In this document: positions 35,901 to 45,177 of the stretch, one piece after another
Position numbering within the stretch: the first letter of the stretch is position 1
Layout of the letters: every line of letters begins with the position of its first letter
Origin: an uncultured Flavobacteriales bacterium
Lineage (GTDB): Bacteria > Bacteroidota > Bacteroidia > Flavobacteriales_G > Salibacteraceae
DNA: 64,000 nucleotides
NCBI GenBank assembly: GCA_937899835.1
Contig: CALCCE010000138.1
Location: forward strand, 1-64,000
Direction: 5' to 3'
Made by a program: the position numbers and the translations under genes
Notes under the pieces: generated by a model
Told to the model about the DNA's origin: nothing
The model's input: only the letters and a program-made list of their open reading frames with translations
Database searches by the model: none

Positions 35901-38900
35901 GCGGAATTTCGCCTTAGCTTGGCCTCCTTCAATTTGCTAAACACAATTTCAATGGAGTTGGCATCGGGCCACACTTGCCGCTGCGCGTCTTCGTTTTCGC
36001 CATCATAGTTACCCGGAAGCGTCACCTGTAGCGGAATTTCGTATTCGTAGTAGTTTTCGTCAAAGTCGGTGCCCAAACGGATGAAGGCACGGAGATCACC
36101 GTTGTTGAGTGGAATTTCGTTGGCTTCCTCTGCGTGAATGAACATTTTCAGCTTCCGGTACATCCGAACATCCAGATCGAGGTTCCGGTAGGCAGCCTTG
36201 GCTTTACCATCTTCGAGGTTGCACACCTGCACGCCCAACGACTGCTCGTTCAATTGCTGGAGGTTGGTGGTTCCAATGTTGATCTCACGGGCAATGTCTG
36301 GCGGCAACACATAGTTGACCGGTGTCTTGCGCGAGTTTTCTTCAATATTAACCGCAATAATGTTGAATTCGGTTTCGTCTTCTGTTTCCAAAATTTCGTT
36401 GCCCACGTCCAAACTACGATCGTAGCGCCTCCACTCTCCACGTAAAAGTTCCAAGCGGGCAAAACGCAGGTAAATGGGCTTCTCAAATCCTCGTACGTAA
36501 ATCCGCATGAAACGAATGGCACGGAAGTCGCTGATAGAACCGTAGATTTCTTCAGGGTCACGAATCGGAATTTTGAACTGATACCACTTGATGTTCCGCT
36601 TGTCGCCACTGGATACGGTTGGTGAGGCGTTCAACACGTTGGTGATGTGGTTTTGCCCCACCACCATTTGGTTGGGATTGATCCGTACCCGGTACTGGTA
36701 GTAGCTCTCTACTTCGTCCAGCGTATTGTCGTTGGTGATGTCCTCTACGTTGGGTCGTGGATTGGCCAAAGTAGGAAATCCGTCATTGTTTTCCTGCTGA
36801 CTTTGCTCTGCCGTTGGCGAGTTGCCTTCCAAACCGTTGAAGAGTTTGTAGCGCTCCAGCACGTTCAATTCGGCAGCATCATAATCATCGTCCCGGTGAA
36901 AATTGTAATTGTCGGCCGATGGATCGGCAACACCTTGTTGGTAAGCTTGAGAACCCGTTCCAAAAGTATTTTCCAATCGATCGATGAAAGATTCCTGAAA
37001 GAAAATCCGTTCTTCTTCATCACGCAAGCCATCGAGTCCCACGTCCTGGAATTCACGTGATTCGTTGTTGAGATCAAAAGCATTTACAATCGCCTGCGTC
37101 AACACCACCCGTCCCCATTGGCTTAGGGTATCATTCGTAAGGTCCGCCGAAGCAGCCGCAGTGGTAGGCAAACTGTTTTCAAAACTCTTGTACCCATCGC
37201 GCAAAATATCCTCAGAAATGTTCCCTAAGTTGAAGATCAATTCCCCGTTGACGGTTTCTGGGTCAATGTAATCTTCATTGAATGGGTCCATCAACCAAAA
37301 CTGAATGAACTCGATGTTGGCCGCTTCAAAATCGCTCGATTCGATGCTCCGCATGATCCCACCCCAGCGACTCTCCGGATCACGCAACTCTCCATTGGCA
37401 TTTTGCCCGGCAGAATAAGTTCCTCCCTCCACATCGTAGTTATATGGCCCCCTTTCAGTAGGATAGAACGCCATATCAAACATCCGAATGTTGTTGGGCG
37501 TTCCGTTGGGCAACTGGCGGGTTGGGAAAACCTCGCTTTCGAATACTTCGCGCTGAAAGTGATTGGACTGAATGTTATCGTTGCCGTTGATGTGCCCTGG
37601 GGTAATGGCGATATTTCTAAAATAAAGTGGATCAATTACATACCATGCGAGTCGGGCGCGGTTGTAGTTGAAGGCCAGATCGTTGGCCAGGTTTCCTTCC
37701 GGGAAAAGGTTGCGCTGGCCTTGTGGGGTACTCGCCAACACCCAGGTTTGCCACGCCCGCAGGTCGATGGCAGTTTGGCTGCCTTCAAAATCGTCGATGT
37801 AGGAAGTACCATCGCGACCGATGGCCCGGGAGTGCCCGGGAATCAAACGAGCATATTCACCAGTGAAAGTAATACTTGATTTTTCCTTGGTTTCAATCAA
37901 TGGCAGTTTGTCCACCAGGTTGGTCAGCAGGCGCGAATCTTTTTTATAATTCCAATCGAAACCCACCATGGTATTGGAGATCGGCTCATTGCCCACGTTG
38001 ATTTTTTGTGTCAGTGGCCGCTCAGAGAGGTTCATGATTGTTCCACCCAAGGTGAAATCGTCGTTTACCTTATAATCGAACCGGGTGGCAAATAGGGTCT
38101 TGGTCTGTATGTTGAATAGCGAATTGCTTTCCAGCGATACTTTTACTGGTGTGCCAGACTCCAACACTCCCTGGTTCAGAATGGTTACTCGACCCAGCGT
38201 GTAGTCCACCGTATAGTCAACATTCTCTACCAGTTTCTGGCCACCGGCGGTTACCGTTACCGATCCCCGGGGCACGTTGAGTGCATTCAGCGAGATTTGC
38301 GAGCTCGACGACGATTCATAGCGCCCCTTGAGGGTGAAGCGGTTTTGCCGCGGAAACTGCACCTGTGCGTTGGGCTGAGTGTTGGTATACAACGAGTCGA
38401 AGGCATAGATGTCTGCCTCACTCTGGAAGTTGGGACCAAATGCATCCCTGAGCCCGGAACCAAACGGTTCGAGCTTGGTAAAGTATATCCTACCGTTGGC
38501 CGGATTAATCGTTATTCGGGTAGGGTTGTCGAGGAAATCGAACAATCCATCCGGCACGGCGGCCCCGTTGGTGTTCACCCGGTCCATGCCCATCACCTGA
38601 ATCAGCGGCAAGCCTTTCACGGTTTCTGGCCCGCTGGGTAAAAAGTTGATGTCTACACCCGTTTCGCGACTGAGGTACCACACGTCCAGTTTAAAACCTT
38701 CTTGCTTCACCTGATAAGCTCCGATGGAGTAGACGTTTTTCATCATCAGGTCCCACATAGGGATCCGCGTATTCAACTCGGTGCTGCGGAGCATTTTGGC
38801 GTAGATGGCATCTGTTCCGGTTACCCCGTCAGTGCTCAACTCTCCTACCTGATACCGACGACCATTAACGGTGTATTCGTAGGCTACCGCCAGCACCTGG

Positions 38901-40333
38901 TTTTGATTCAACTGCTGGTTGAGCGAGATGTACCCCAATTGGCGGTGTACGTAGTATTCGGATTCGGACAGCTTCCGGGCAATTTCAATCTTTTGATAGT
39001 CAATGCGGTTTTCGTAGTTCAAAGCGTTGAGTCGCGCAATAGAACTAATGAACCCTCTAATCTGCGCGTCTTGCGACATGAGACTATAGAGGTTGTTGGC
39101 ATTGTTGTCGGTTGGTGAGCTGTTGGGCGAAGTAGCCGTCACATTGGGACTGTGAATGTGCGGTTCGGCTTCGCCAAGGTCTTGAAATGCGAGAATGTTT
39201 CGGGTATCGTTGAAAGCCGTTCGGGTGTTGGTCACCCATACTTCAATTCGAGTAATGTTCACCGAGGTCCTCAAGATGGGAGGATTGGCTACCGCTTCTT
39301 CGTATTGATCGCGGAAAAAGTGGCCCAGGAAGAAGTGCCGGTTCACTTCATAGTTATCGGCTTTTACTTCAAATTCGCTCACCTGTGCACCGCCCTTGGT
39401 TTCAATCTCGGTTTTCTTACCCCGTTGCTGCGAGTAAACACTCGTCACCAACAAACGGCCGAATTTCAACTGTGTCTTTACCCCGAAAAGACTTTGACTA
39501 CCAGTAATTAAAGAGCCTTCCAAGGGTAGGTTCACGTTCCCCAGTTCAATCTTTTGAATGATCTCGTCATCATAGCCGGTGTATTCCAACTTCATTTGGT
39601 TTTCGAAGTCGAAGGTGGCTTCCGTATTATAGTTGGTGGTGATTTTGAGCTTTTCGCCAACGTTACCAATCACGTTGAGCTGAATTTTTTCGTCGAAATC
39701 AAAGGTGGTCACCCGTTGTTGACGCACGGGAATCACCGGGTTTTGCGTACGCGAAACGTTGATGCCAAAAATCAGTTCGGCTGACCCACTGGGGCGGATG
39801 TCGATGGTATTGCCCCCGAAGATATCGCTGAACTTCTCATTCTCAATTTTAATCTCAGGCGCAAATCCATTCTTTTTGTCTTCTTTTCGCTTGGAGTTTT
39901 CTTTGGCCTGCGCATCCGACTTTTCTTTCCAATACTCTTGCAATCCCTGGTCGGCGTTGTAATCCAGGTATTCTTCGAAAGACATTTTGGTCGGAGCCCG
40001 GAATTGTAACGAGTCGCCAATGGTTTGTTTTACCTGATAGGTGCCCGTAGCAGGATCGTATTCAACATCTTCTTGCAGGTTGGAAGGAGGTTCCAAATAA
40101 AGTCCGCCTTTTGGATTATTTTCAAAAGGAGAATAACTGCCGTCTTTGAATTTGAATTTTAGAGAATCTGAAACCGGTGGGGTATCCACTGGATTGACGA
40201 CCTGCGCAACTTCCAGGTAATTTTCCCAAGGGTTATGGGAACCTGTGAGTTCGGCAGGGAGGTCGCTTGCCAAAAGTGGTGAGGCAAGGAGCCAACAAAG
40301 CATTAGCCCAATATAGTTGCGTGTCGAATTCAA
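32936..40333 (-). CDS. sprA: Type IX secretion / gliding motility translocon protein SprA (Sov)
   Basis: 2465 aa, the size expected for SprA, the giant 36-strand outer-membrane barrel that forms the T9SS exit pore. A signal peptide (about 1-23, LMLCWLLASPLLAS) is followed by the family N-terminus (FDEKIQLNVIGNVGEKLKI, TNYNTEATFDFENQMKLEY) and long stretches of amphipathic strands to the last residues (SIRFTLSS). Recognisable family phrases include GHSRAIGRDGTSYIDDFEGSQT and RLEWRAW-type Trp-rich segments near residue 840. It would export the type A and B cargo proteins encoded in this window. It lies 31 bases after ruvA; the maeB-ruvA-sprA-gcvH order is typical of the phylum. Confidence 0.95.
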   Translation of the reverse strand: MNSTRNYIGLMLCWLLASPLLASDLPAELTGSHNPWENYLEVAQVVNPVDTPPVSDSLKFKFKDGSYSPFENNPKGGLYLEPPSNLQEDVEYDPATGTYQVKQTIGDSLQFRAPTKMSFEEYLDYNADQGLQEYWKEKSDAQAKENSKRKEDKKNGFAPEIKIENEKFSDIFGGNTIDIRPSGSAELIFGINVSRTQNPVIPVRQQRVTTFDFDEKIQLNVIGNVGEKLKITTNYNTEATFDFENQMKLEYTGYDDEIIQKIELGNVNLPLEGSLITGSQSLFGVKTQLKFGRLLVTSVYSQQRGKKTEIETKGGAQVSEFEVKADNYEVNRHFFLGHFFRDQYEEAVANPPILRTSVNITRIEVWVTNTRTAFNDTRNILAFQDLGEAEPHIHSPNVTATSPNSSPTDNNANNLYSLMSQDAQIRGFISSIARLNALNYENRIDYQKIEIARKLSESEYYVHRQLGYISLNQQLNQNQVLAVAYEYTVNGRRYQVGELSTDGVTGTDAIYAKMLRSTELNTRIPMWDLMMKNVYSIGAYQVKQEGFKLDVWYLSRETGVDINFLPSGPETVKGLPLIQVMGMDRVNTNGAAVPDGLFDFLDNPTRITINPANGRIYFTKLEPFGSGLRDAFGPNFQSEADIYAFDSLYTNTQPNAQVQFPRQNRFTLKGRYESSSSSQISLNALNVPRGSVTVTAGGQKLVENVDYTVDYTLGRVTILNQGVLESGTPVKVSLESNSLFNIQTKTLFATRFDYKVNDDFTLGGTIMNLSERPLTQKINVGNEPISNTMVGFDWNYKKDSRLLTNLVDKLPLIETKEKSSITFTGEYARLIPGHSRAIGRDGTSYIDDFEGSQTAIDLRAWQTWVLASTPQGQRNLFPEGNLANDLAFNYNRARLAWYVIDPLYFRNIAITPGHINGNDNIQSNHFQREVFESEVFPTRQLPNGTPNNIRMFDMAFYPTERGPYNYDVEGGTYSAGQNANGELRDPESRWGGIMRSIESSDFEAANIEFIQFWLMDPFNEDYIDPETVNGELIFNLGNISEDILRDGYKSFENSLPTTAAASADLTNDTLSQWGRVVLTQAIVNAFDLNNESREFQDVGLDGLRDEEERIFFQESFIDRLENTFGTGSQAYQQGVADPSADNYNFHRDDDYDAAELNVLERYKLFNGLEGNSPTAEQSQQENNDGFPTLANPRPNVEDITNDNTLDEVESYYQYRVRINPNQMVVGQNHITNVLNASPTVSSGDKRNIKWYQFKIPIRDPEEIYGSISDFRAIRFMRIYVRGFEKPIYLRFARLELLRGEWRRYDRSLDVGNEILETEDETEFNIIAVNIEENSRKTPVNYVLPPDIAREINIGTTNLQQLNEQSLGVQVCNLEDGKAKAAYRNLDLDVRMYRKLKMFIHAEEANEIPLNNGDLRAFIRLGTDFDENYYEYEIPLQVTLPGNYDGENEDAQRQVWPDANSIEIVFSKLKEAKLRRNSALGSDGGVIDIARLQSRYVESDGRAKIYVVGNPNLSTVKTIMLGVRNPAATLGETMDDGLAKCAEVWFNELRLTDFNENGGWAAISRVTARLADFATVSLAGSISTPGWGSIEKKVSERQQETITTFDASTTIQLGKLLPEKAGLQVPMYLGFSEAVSTPQFDPLNPDIELADELDILENEEAAAVKKRSQSYTKRRSINFTNVRKEKNPQQKESHFYDISNLSGTYSYSEVFRRDINTEFESTKDYRGGLNYNYAPRPKNYRPFSKVKLVRKSKLLQPIRDFNLYTSPKQLGFRTDITRNYKESQARNNNPGFAAPVQVFVDKQFNWTRTYDLKYDLTRSLKFDFNAQNAAFIGEEQGTRINRDIDTEEARDDYQQFVDTVLFSLRNFGETSQYRHTANMNYTLPFNKFPLTNWINSTARYSSSYTWDRAPLADETLGGTIQNTQQVNMNTTFNMLTLYNKVGYLKKINQNRRRPKPKKAEPLLKSQQTGDTANGKEDKEKSEWAKKILENSAKALMMVKNVSVTFSQNRGIYMPGYTESTTVLGLNDQFSAPGVGFIFGQQSGWRDDTTNFAEYAGDRGWLVRNTNVNNPYNTTFTENLNIRASLEPAKDLRIELTANRTQSQNFTQFYRWVPDSLANDPNVGQFFSESPLETGSYSVSIITWQTAFRPGESEEESNLFQNFLDNRQTISSRLSEQNEDSDGAHNDTENQAGYSFGYGATSQDVLIPAFLSAYTGTPASAIGLKTFSKLPAPNWRVTYNGLSKIEFFKKYVQTFTVNHAYRSTFNVAGYNSNLLYSDRNNDGLPDENGGAGIDQNGNFIPEYQIATVTISEQFSPLVNFDVTWQNRLTTRFEVKKDRNLSMSFANNQLTEVKGNEYVAGAGYTFEGVKLPFELRRGTPIRSDLKLRADVSVRNNRTIIRRVTQEVPDQITAGQRIIAIKFTADYQVGTNLNVRLFYDRTANRPFLSTAFPTSNTNAGISIRFTLSS

Positions 40334-40364
40334 GTCTAAAAAAAAGCTGAAGCTTCCCTCCTGC

Positions 40365-40949
40365 TTACAGTTTCTTCAATGCTGTTTTGATGATTTCTTC
40401 GACCGACATATCCTCTCCTGAAACCATGATGTTTTTGATCAGTTTTCCTGAAGTGGATTTATCGAATCCTAACGCAACCAGAGCAGATAACGCTTCATCC
40501 CGAACAGTATTGTTAACGGGGGCAGAAATATTCTCAAGATCAAGTCCATCCTGAGGCAACTTGTCTTTCAGATCGAGGATGATCCGCTGAGCAGATTTTG
40601 CCCCAATGCCTTTGACCGATTGCAGCGCGCGCACATCGCCTTCTACGATAGCACGCTGAGTTTCAGCCGGTTGAAGCGAAGAAAGCACCAACAAGGCAGT
40701 ATTGGGGCCTACTCCGGAAACGGAGATCAGGTGCCGAAACAATTGGCGCTCGTTGGTCTCTGAAAAACCATATAAAATATGTGCATCTTCCCGCACGACT
40801 AGGTGCGTAAAGAGCTTGCAATTTTCATCGTTTCCCAAACGGGAATAGGTGTGTAACGAAATGTTGAGGTAATAACCAACCCCGCCACATTCAATAATGG
40901 CATAGGCCGGGTTCTTTTCCACCATTTTACCGTTCACATGGGCGATCAT
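40365..40949 (-). CDS. ruvA: Holliday junction helicase subunit RuvA
   Basis: 194 aa, full length. Domain I (OB fold) starts MIAHVNGKMVEKNPAYAIIE; domain II carries the tandem helix-hairpin-helix motifs LISVSGVGPNTALLVLS and LQSVKGIGAKSAQRIILDLKDK; domain III is the small RuvB-binding helical end (ALVALGFDKSTSGKLI). RuvA tetramers bind four-way junctions and load RuvB, which is encoded at 53817-54839. It starts 12 bases after maeB. Confidence 0.96.
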   Translation of the reverse strand: MIAHVNGKMVEKNPAYAIIECGGVGYYLNISLHTYSRLGNDENCKLFTHLVVREDAHILYGFSETNERQLFRHLISVSGVGPNTALLVLSSLQPAETQRAIVEGDVRALQSVKGIGAKSAQRIILDLKDKLPQDGLDLENISAPVNNTVRDEALSALVALGFDKSTSGKLIKNIMVSGEDMSVEEIIKTALKKL

Positions 40950-40961
40950 AGCAACTAAAGG

Positions 40962-43226
40962 TTATCGGGTTTGGGCGTCTACCACCGAAATGGCCACCAT
41001 ATTAACAATTTCACGAACCGAGCTACCCAATTGTAGGATGTGCACCGGTTTTTTCATTCCCAGCAGGATTGGACCAATAGTATCTGCCTCCGTCATTTGC
41101 TGCAACAGCTTGTAGGCAATATTTCCGGCGGCCAAATTAGGAAATATCAAAGCGTTGGTTTCCGTTTGAGCCAGCTGTGAAAAGGGAAATATCTCGTTGA
41201 GCAGGTCGTTGTTGAGCGCAAAGTTAGCTTGCAGGTCGCCGTCTACTACTAAATCAGGATAATCCTGGTGTAATTTAGCTACTGCGTCCCTTACTTTTCG
41301 GGCATCTTCTCCCTCAGAAGAGCCAAAATTCGAATAAGAAAGCAAAGCTATTCGCGGCTTAATGCGAAACCGACGAATCGCTTCTGCGGTCATCAAAGTG
41401 ATCTCTACCAACTCGTCTACCGTTGGGTTGTAGTTGATGGTCGTATCTGCGAGAAAAAGCGGACCATTCTTGGTCACCAATACATACATGCCACCAATGA
41501 GGCGGGTGTTGGGGTCGGTACCAATGATTTGCAACGCCGGACGAATGGTATCCGGATAGTTGCGCGTGAGGCCGGAGATCAACGCATCGGCATGACCGGT
41601 TTCTACCATGGCCGAGCCAAAGTAGTTGCGCTCCCGCATTATTTTTTCGGCTTCCCGCAAGGTATAACCTCGGCGTTTGCGCTTTTCGAAAAGCAATTTG
41701 CCGTAGCGCTTGCGCATTTCGTCCGAATCTGGATGCCTTGGATTGATGATGGTTACATCTTCGATCTCAATGTTGTATTCCTCCATCATGGAACGGATGA
41801 CCGACTCTTTGCCCAGCAAAATGGGCTCGGCAATGCCTTCGTCCTTCACGATTTGGGCCGCCTTTAGAATTTTCCGATGGTCGGCTTCCGCAAACACTAC
41901 CCTTTTAGGATTCATGCAAGCCCGGTGCTGTACGCTCTTGATGAGCTTGTTGTCCAGCCCTAATCGCTTGTCCAACTCTGTTTTATATGCTTCCCAATCG
42001 GTGATCTCGTACCGCGCTACGCCCGATTCGATGGCTGCCTTGGCTACCGCCGGTGCAACGGTAGTGATGAGTCGGAAATCGAGTGGTTTTGGAATGATGA
42101 AGTCACGTCCAAACGTGAGGCTCTTTTCGCCATAGGCAATGTTCACCTCATCGGGTACTGTTTCTTTAGCCAGCTCCGCCAGGGCTTTTACCGCAGCCAG
42201 TTTCATGGCTTCGTTGATGGCGGTAGCTCGCACGTCCAATGCTCCTCTAAAAATGTAGGGGAAACCGAGCACGTTGTTTACCTGGTTGGGGTGATCGCTT
42301 CGCCCGGTAGCCATAATGATGTCGTCTCGCGAAGCCATGGCTGTATCGTAGGCAATCTCAGGATCGGGATTGGCCAAGGCAAACACAATTGGATCGGGTG
42401 CCATCGATTGCAGCATTTCGGCAGAAACGATGTTGCCTTTGGAGAGGCCCAGAAAAAGGTCGGCTCCCACCATGGCTTCTTCCAAGGTGCGTGGCCCGGA
42501 ATCATTGACAAACCGTTTTTTAGTGGGGGTTAGGTGCTCCCGATCGGAAGTAATCACTCCTTTGCTGTCGAGCATAAGAATGTTTTCAACCTTGGCTCCG
42601 AGCGACAGATAAAGGTTGACGGTACTTACAGCCGCGGCTCCCGCTCCACTCACCACTATTTTAATGTCCTCTATCTTCTTGTCGCAGAGTTCTAAAGCAT
42701 TGAGCAACGCGGCTGCCGAAATAATGGCGGTTCCGTGTTGATCGTCGTGCATGATGGGTATGTCCAGCTCAGATTTGAGGCGTTCTTCGATTTCGAAAGC
42801 TTCCGGTGCTTTGATGTCTTCGAGGTTAATACCACCAAATGTGGGCGAAATGGCTTTCACAGTGGCAATAAACTGATCGACATCGGTGGCATCAACTTCA
42901 ATGTCGAACACATCGATATCGGCAAAAATTTTGAACAGTAATCCTTTGCCCTCCATCACTGGCTTGGAAGCTTCCGGGCCAATATTGCCCAAACCAAGCA
43001 CAGCAGTTCCGTTAGAGATAACCGCTACCAGATTGCCCTTGGTGGTGTATTTATATACATCGTCCTTATTTTCAGAAATGGCGATGCAAGGCTGTGCTAC
43101 TCCAGGAGAATACGCCAGAGATAGATCACGTTGCGAAGAATAAGGTTTGGAAGGGATTACCTCGATCTTGCCTTTTCGGCCCTGGGAGTGGTAGTCCAAA
43201 GCCTCTTGTTTCCTGATCTTTACCAT
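40962..43226 (-). CDS. maeB: NADP-dependent malic enzyme with phosphotransacetylase-like domain
   Basis: 754 aa, the two-domain MaeB type. The malic enzyme part (about 1-430) shows [38 protein letters not shown], the metal-binding HDDQHGTA and the dinucleotide motif [12 protein letters not shown]. The C-terminal part (about 430-754) resembles phosphotransacetylase ([35 protein letters not shown]), which in this family is thought to be regulatory, sensing acetyl-CoA. It decarboxylates malate to pyruvate, giving NADPH. It heads the maeB-ruvA-sprA run; a TTG-19-TATTTTCC promoter-like pair lies upstream at about 43266-43293. Confidence 0.94.
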   Translation of the reverse strand: MVKIRKQEALDYHSQGRKGKIEVIPSKPYSSQRDLSLAYSPGVAQPCIAISENKDDVYKYTTKGNLVAVISNGTAVLGLGNIGPEASKPVMEGKGLLFKIFADIDVFDIEVDATDVDQFIATVKAISPTFGGINLEDIKAPEAFEIEERLKSELDIPIMHDDQHGTAIISAAALLNALELCDKKIEDIKIVVSGAGAAAVSTVNLYLSLGAKVENILMLDSKGVITSDREHLTPTKKRFVNDSGPRTLEEAMVGADLFLGLSKGNIVSAEMLQSMAPDPIVFALANPDPEIAYDTAMASRDDIIMATGRSDHPNQVNNVLGFPYIFRGALDVRATAINEAMKLAAVKALAELAKETVPDEVNIAYGEKSLTFGRDFIIPKPLDFRLITTVAPAVAKAAIESGVARYEITDWEAYKTELDKRLGLDNKLIKSVQHRACMNPKRVVFAEADHRKILKAAQIVKDEGIAEPILLGKESVIRSMMEEYNIEIEDVTIINPRHPDSDEMRKRYGKLLFEKRKRRGYTLREAEKIMRERNYFGSAMVETGHADALISGLTRNYPDTIRPALQIIGTDPNTRLIGGMYVLVTKNGPLFLADTTINYNPTVDELVEITLMTAEAIRRFRIKPRIALLSYSNFGSSEGEDARKVRDAVAKLHQDYPDLVVDGDLQANFALNNDLLNEIFPFSQLAQTETNALIFPNLAAGNIAYKLLQQMTEADTIGPILLGMKKPVHILQLGSSVREIVNMVAISVVDAQTR

Positions 43227-43332
43227 AGGTACCTGAGGGTGAAAAAAGAGCGTAAAATTAGGAAAATAGCCGGTTTTTGAGGAAAAGCAATCGTTAAATT
43301 GAACCTCCTCCCATCTCTATGCGTTTAAGTGC

Positions 43333-43340
43333 TATTTTTG
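43333..43340 (+). promoter_or_regulatory. Candidate -7 box for the sirtuin gene
   Basis: TATTTTTG matches TAnnTTTG 21 bases before the start codon. No -33 TTG at the usual distance was found. A GGAG at 43351-43354 lies 7 bases before the ATG and supports that start. Confidence 0.45.
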
Positions 43341-43361
43341 AGCCGTTCAAGGAGTTGAACT

Positions 43362-44045
43362 ATGCAAAAATTGGTGGTATTCTCTGGTGCTGGAATCAGT
43401 GCCGAAAGTGGGTTGCGAACCTTCCGCGACAGCGATGGGCTGTGGGAAGAATATCGCGTAGAAGATGTAGCCACCCCCGAGGCTTGGGACAGTGATCCTG
43501 AACTGGTACAGCACTTTTACAACCTTCGGCGGAAACAAATCATGGAAGCAACACCCAACGCGGCCCACATTGCACTGGCCGACCTGGAATCGCGCTTCGA
43601 CACCACCATCATTACCCAAAACATCGACGACTTGCACGAGCGTGCAGGCTGCAAAAATGTGCTGCACCTTCACGGTGAAATCATGAAAGCCCGCAGTACG
43701 GAAGATCCTGATTTGCTGTATGAGCTCAATGACTGGGAACTAAAGATTGGGAACAAAAACCAGCAAGGACATCAACTCAGGCCCCATGTAGTTTGGTTTG
43801 GCGAAGCAGTTCCAATGATTCCAATAGCACAGTCGGTGATTGCTCAAGCCGAGATTCTGATTATTGTTGGCACCTCTCTCAACGTTTATCCTGCGGCTGG
43901 CCTCATTCACTATGCTCCTTCACACAGCTTGAAATACCTGGTAGATCCTGGCGACCTTCGCCTTCCTGACATTAACAACCTTACTGTTTTGCGGGAAAAA
44001 GCAGGAACTGGTGTTCCAATGGTTGTTAAAGCCTTGTTGAATTAA
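43362..44045 (+). CDS. cobB: Sir2-family NAD-dependent protein deacylase lacking zinc cysteines
   Basis: 227 aa. The NAD-binding and catalytic motifs are intact: GAGISAESGLRTFRDSDGLW, TQNIDDLHERAG and the catalytic His in LHLHGEIM, plus GTSLNVYPAAGL. The usual four zinc-binding cysteines between HGE and the FGE segment are missing; that region reads KARSTEDPDLLYELNDWELK. Some Bacteroidota and proteobacterial sirtuins share this loss. It would remove acyl groups from lysines of cytoplasmic proteins using NAD. It is a lone plus-strand gene divergent from maeB. Confidence 0.9.
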   Translation: MQKLVVFSGAGISAESGLRTFRDSDGLWEEYRVEDVATPEAWDSDPELVQHFYNLRRKQIMEATPNAAHIALADLESRFDTTIITQNIDDLHERAGCKNVLHLHGEIMKARSTEDPDLLYELNDWELKIGNKNQQGHQLRPHVVWFGEAVPMIPIAQSVIAQAEILIIVGTSLNVYPAAGLIHYAPSHSLKYLVDPGDLRLPDINNLTVLREKAGTGVPMVVKALLN

Positions 44046-44195
44046 GGATTATTACAAGGCATTTTCCACTTGGTTTTCCAACCTTCCATCGAAAGATGAT
44101 TCCGGATTTGTAGTGCTCCATATTGGGCATTACTGGAAACTAAAAACAGACAATTCCCTGCCTTTTAAGTAATGAGGTTCTGGAAATTTGACCAA

Positions 44196-44230
44196 TAAAA
44201 AAGGGTGACTTCTTATAGAAATCACCCTTT
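44196..44230 (-). terminator. Terminator of the small T9SS cargo gene
   Basis: AAAGGGTGA (44200-44208) and TCACCCTTT (44222-44230) form a perfect 9-bp stem with a 13-base loop. On the minus strand it runs into TTTTTT, 24 bases after the stop codon of the gene at 44254-44967. Confidence 0.8.
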
Positions 44231-44253
44231 GCAATATTGTTTTCGAGGTAGTG

Positions 44254-44967
44254 TTAATGGGCGACTACCAATCGACGAGTAACTACAGTATCACCTGCTG
44301 TTTCAAGGCTGTAGAGATAAATTCCGTTTTCCATGTTGCTGGTTGGCATTACCACGGTCCCGTGGTTGTTGCGCAACACACGACGTGCTACCTCAGCACC
44401 CAATACATTGCGAATAACCAAGTAAGAGTTTCCTGGTTGATCGGTATCATATTGGAAACTTACAATGCTGGAAGCAGGATTTGGAAACGCATTGGAAAGC
44501 GCCACTTTCTGAAGATCATCGGCAGCGTCAATACCCACTGGCGGTGTAATTGCTTCAAATACCAAATCAAAGCAAGTGCTATCTCCAGCGTTCAACGAAT
44601 CGTAAAAGCAGTAACGAATGGTAGAAAAACCAGGAGTTCCCAATGGGGAGTACTGTGCCTTAAAGGTAGAATCTGAACCATTAGGCGTAAGAAATACGGA
44701 TGAGGTGGACTCACTAACGAAGTCAGGATAGCATAAAGGACCCCAGCAAAAATTGTTCTTAGATCCGGTGATAAGCGACTTTTCTTTCCGAACCACGTGA
44801 ATGTAGACATTACTATTACCAGAATTTATAATGTCGATTTGATTATTAATCGTTAGCTCAGTGGTAGAGCCACGCAGTGTATCAGAATATGTTCCAGGGG
44901 TAATACTTTGCGCTGCAAGGCCCAAAGTTCCGCCGATGAACATGATAACAAGTAGAAATTTTTTCAT
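44254..44967 (-). CDS. Secreted protein with T9SS type-A sorting domain
   Basis: 237 aa with a signal peptide (MKKFLLVIMFIGGTLGLAAQ). The middle (about 21-150) is an unrecognised beta-rich domain with four cysteines (NNFCWGPLCYP, YCFYDSLNAGDSTCF), which may form disulfides. The last ~80 residues carry the type-A signal: SNAFPNPASSIVSFQYDTD, then VRNVLGAEVARRV-like and NGIYLYSL, ending RRLVVAH. The sorting domain would be cleaved by PorU after export. A TATATTTG box lies 23 bases upstream and a terminator follows, so it is a single-gene transcript. Confidence 0.85.
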   Translation of the reverse strand: MKKFLLVIMFIGGTLGLAAQSITPGTYSDTLRGSTTELTINNQIDIINSGNSNVYIHVVRKEKSLITGSKNNFCWGPLCYPDFVSESTSSVFLTPNGSDSTFKAQYSPLGTPGFSTIRYCFYDSLNAGDSTCFDLVFEAITPPVGIDAADDLQKVALSNAFPNPASSIVSFQYDTDQPGNSYLVIRNVLGAEVARRVLRNNHGTVVMPTSNMENGIYLYSLETAGDTVVTRRLVVAH

Positions 44968-44989
44968 GGGTTGGAGTTTATGTCAGATA

Positions 44990-44997
44990 CAAATATA
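44990..44997 (-). promoter_or_regulatory. Candidate -7 box for the small T9SS cargo gene
   Basis: The minus strand reads TATATTTG (TAnnTTTG) 23 bases before ATG 44967. A TTTTG lies 14 bases upstream, closer than the usual 18-20, so the -33 element is uncertain. Confidence 0.45.
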
Positions 44998-45123
44998 ATG
45001 AAAGGTAGGACCAAAATGACTGGCTCGGGGCCTACCTCAGGGACAACCCCTATATAGGATTCCAATAGTTTATTGGAGGTTTCTAACGAGACCACTTACA
45101 AGAATCCCTAATTTAGTTTTAAC

Positions 45124-45139
45124 GTAACATTGATGTTAC
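45124..45139. promoter_or_regulatory. Operator-like palindrome upstream of the 639-aa cargo gene
   Basis: GTAACA (45124-45129) and TGTTAC (45134-45139) form a perfect inverted repeat with the 4-base spacer TTGA, 38 bases before ATG 45178. It has no T-tract, so it is not a terminator. A transcription-factor binding site is possible but unproven. Confidence 0.35.
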
Positions 45140-45177
45140 TTGTTCGGGTTTCTTAATTTTTTTCAAAACAACTTTAC

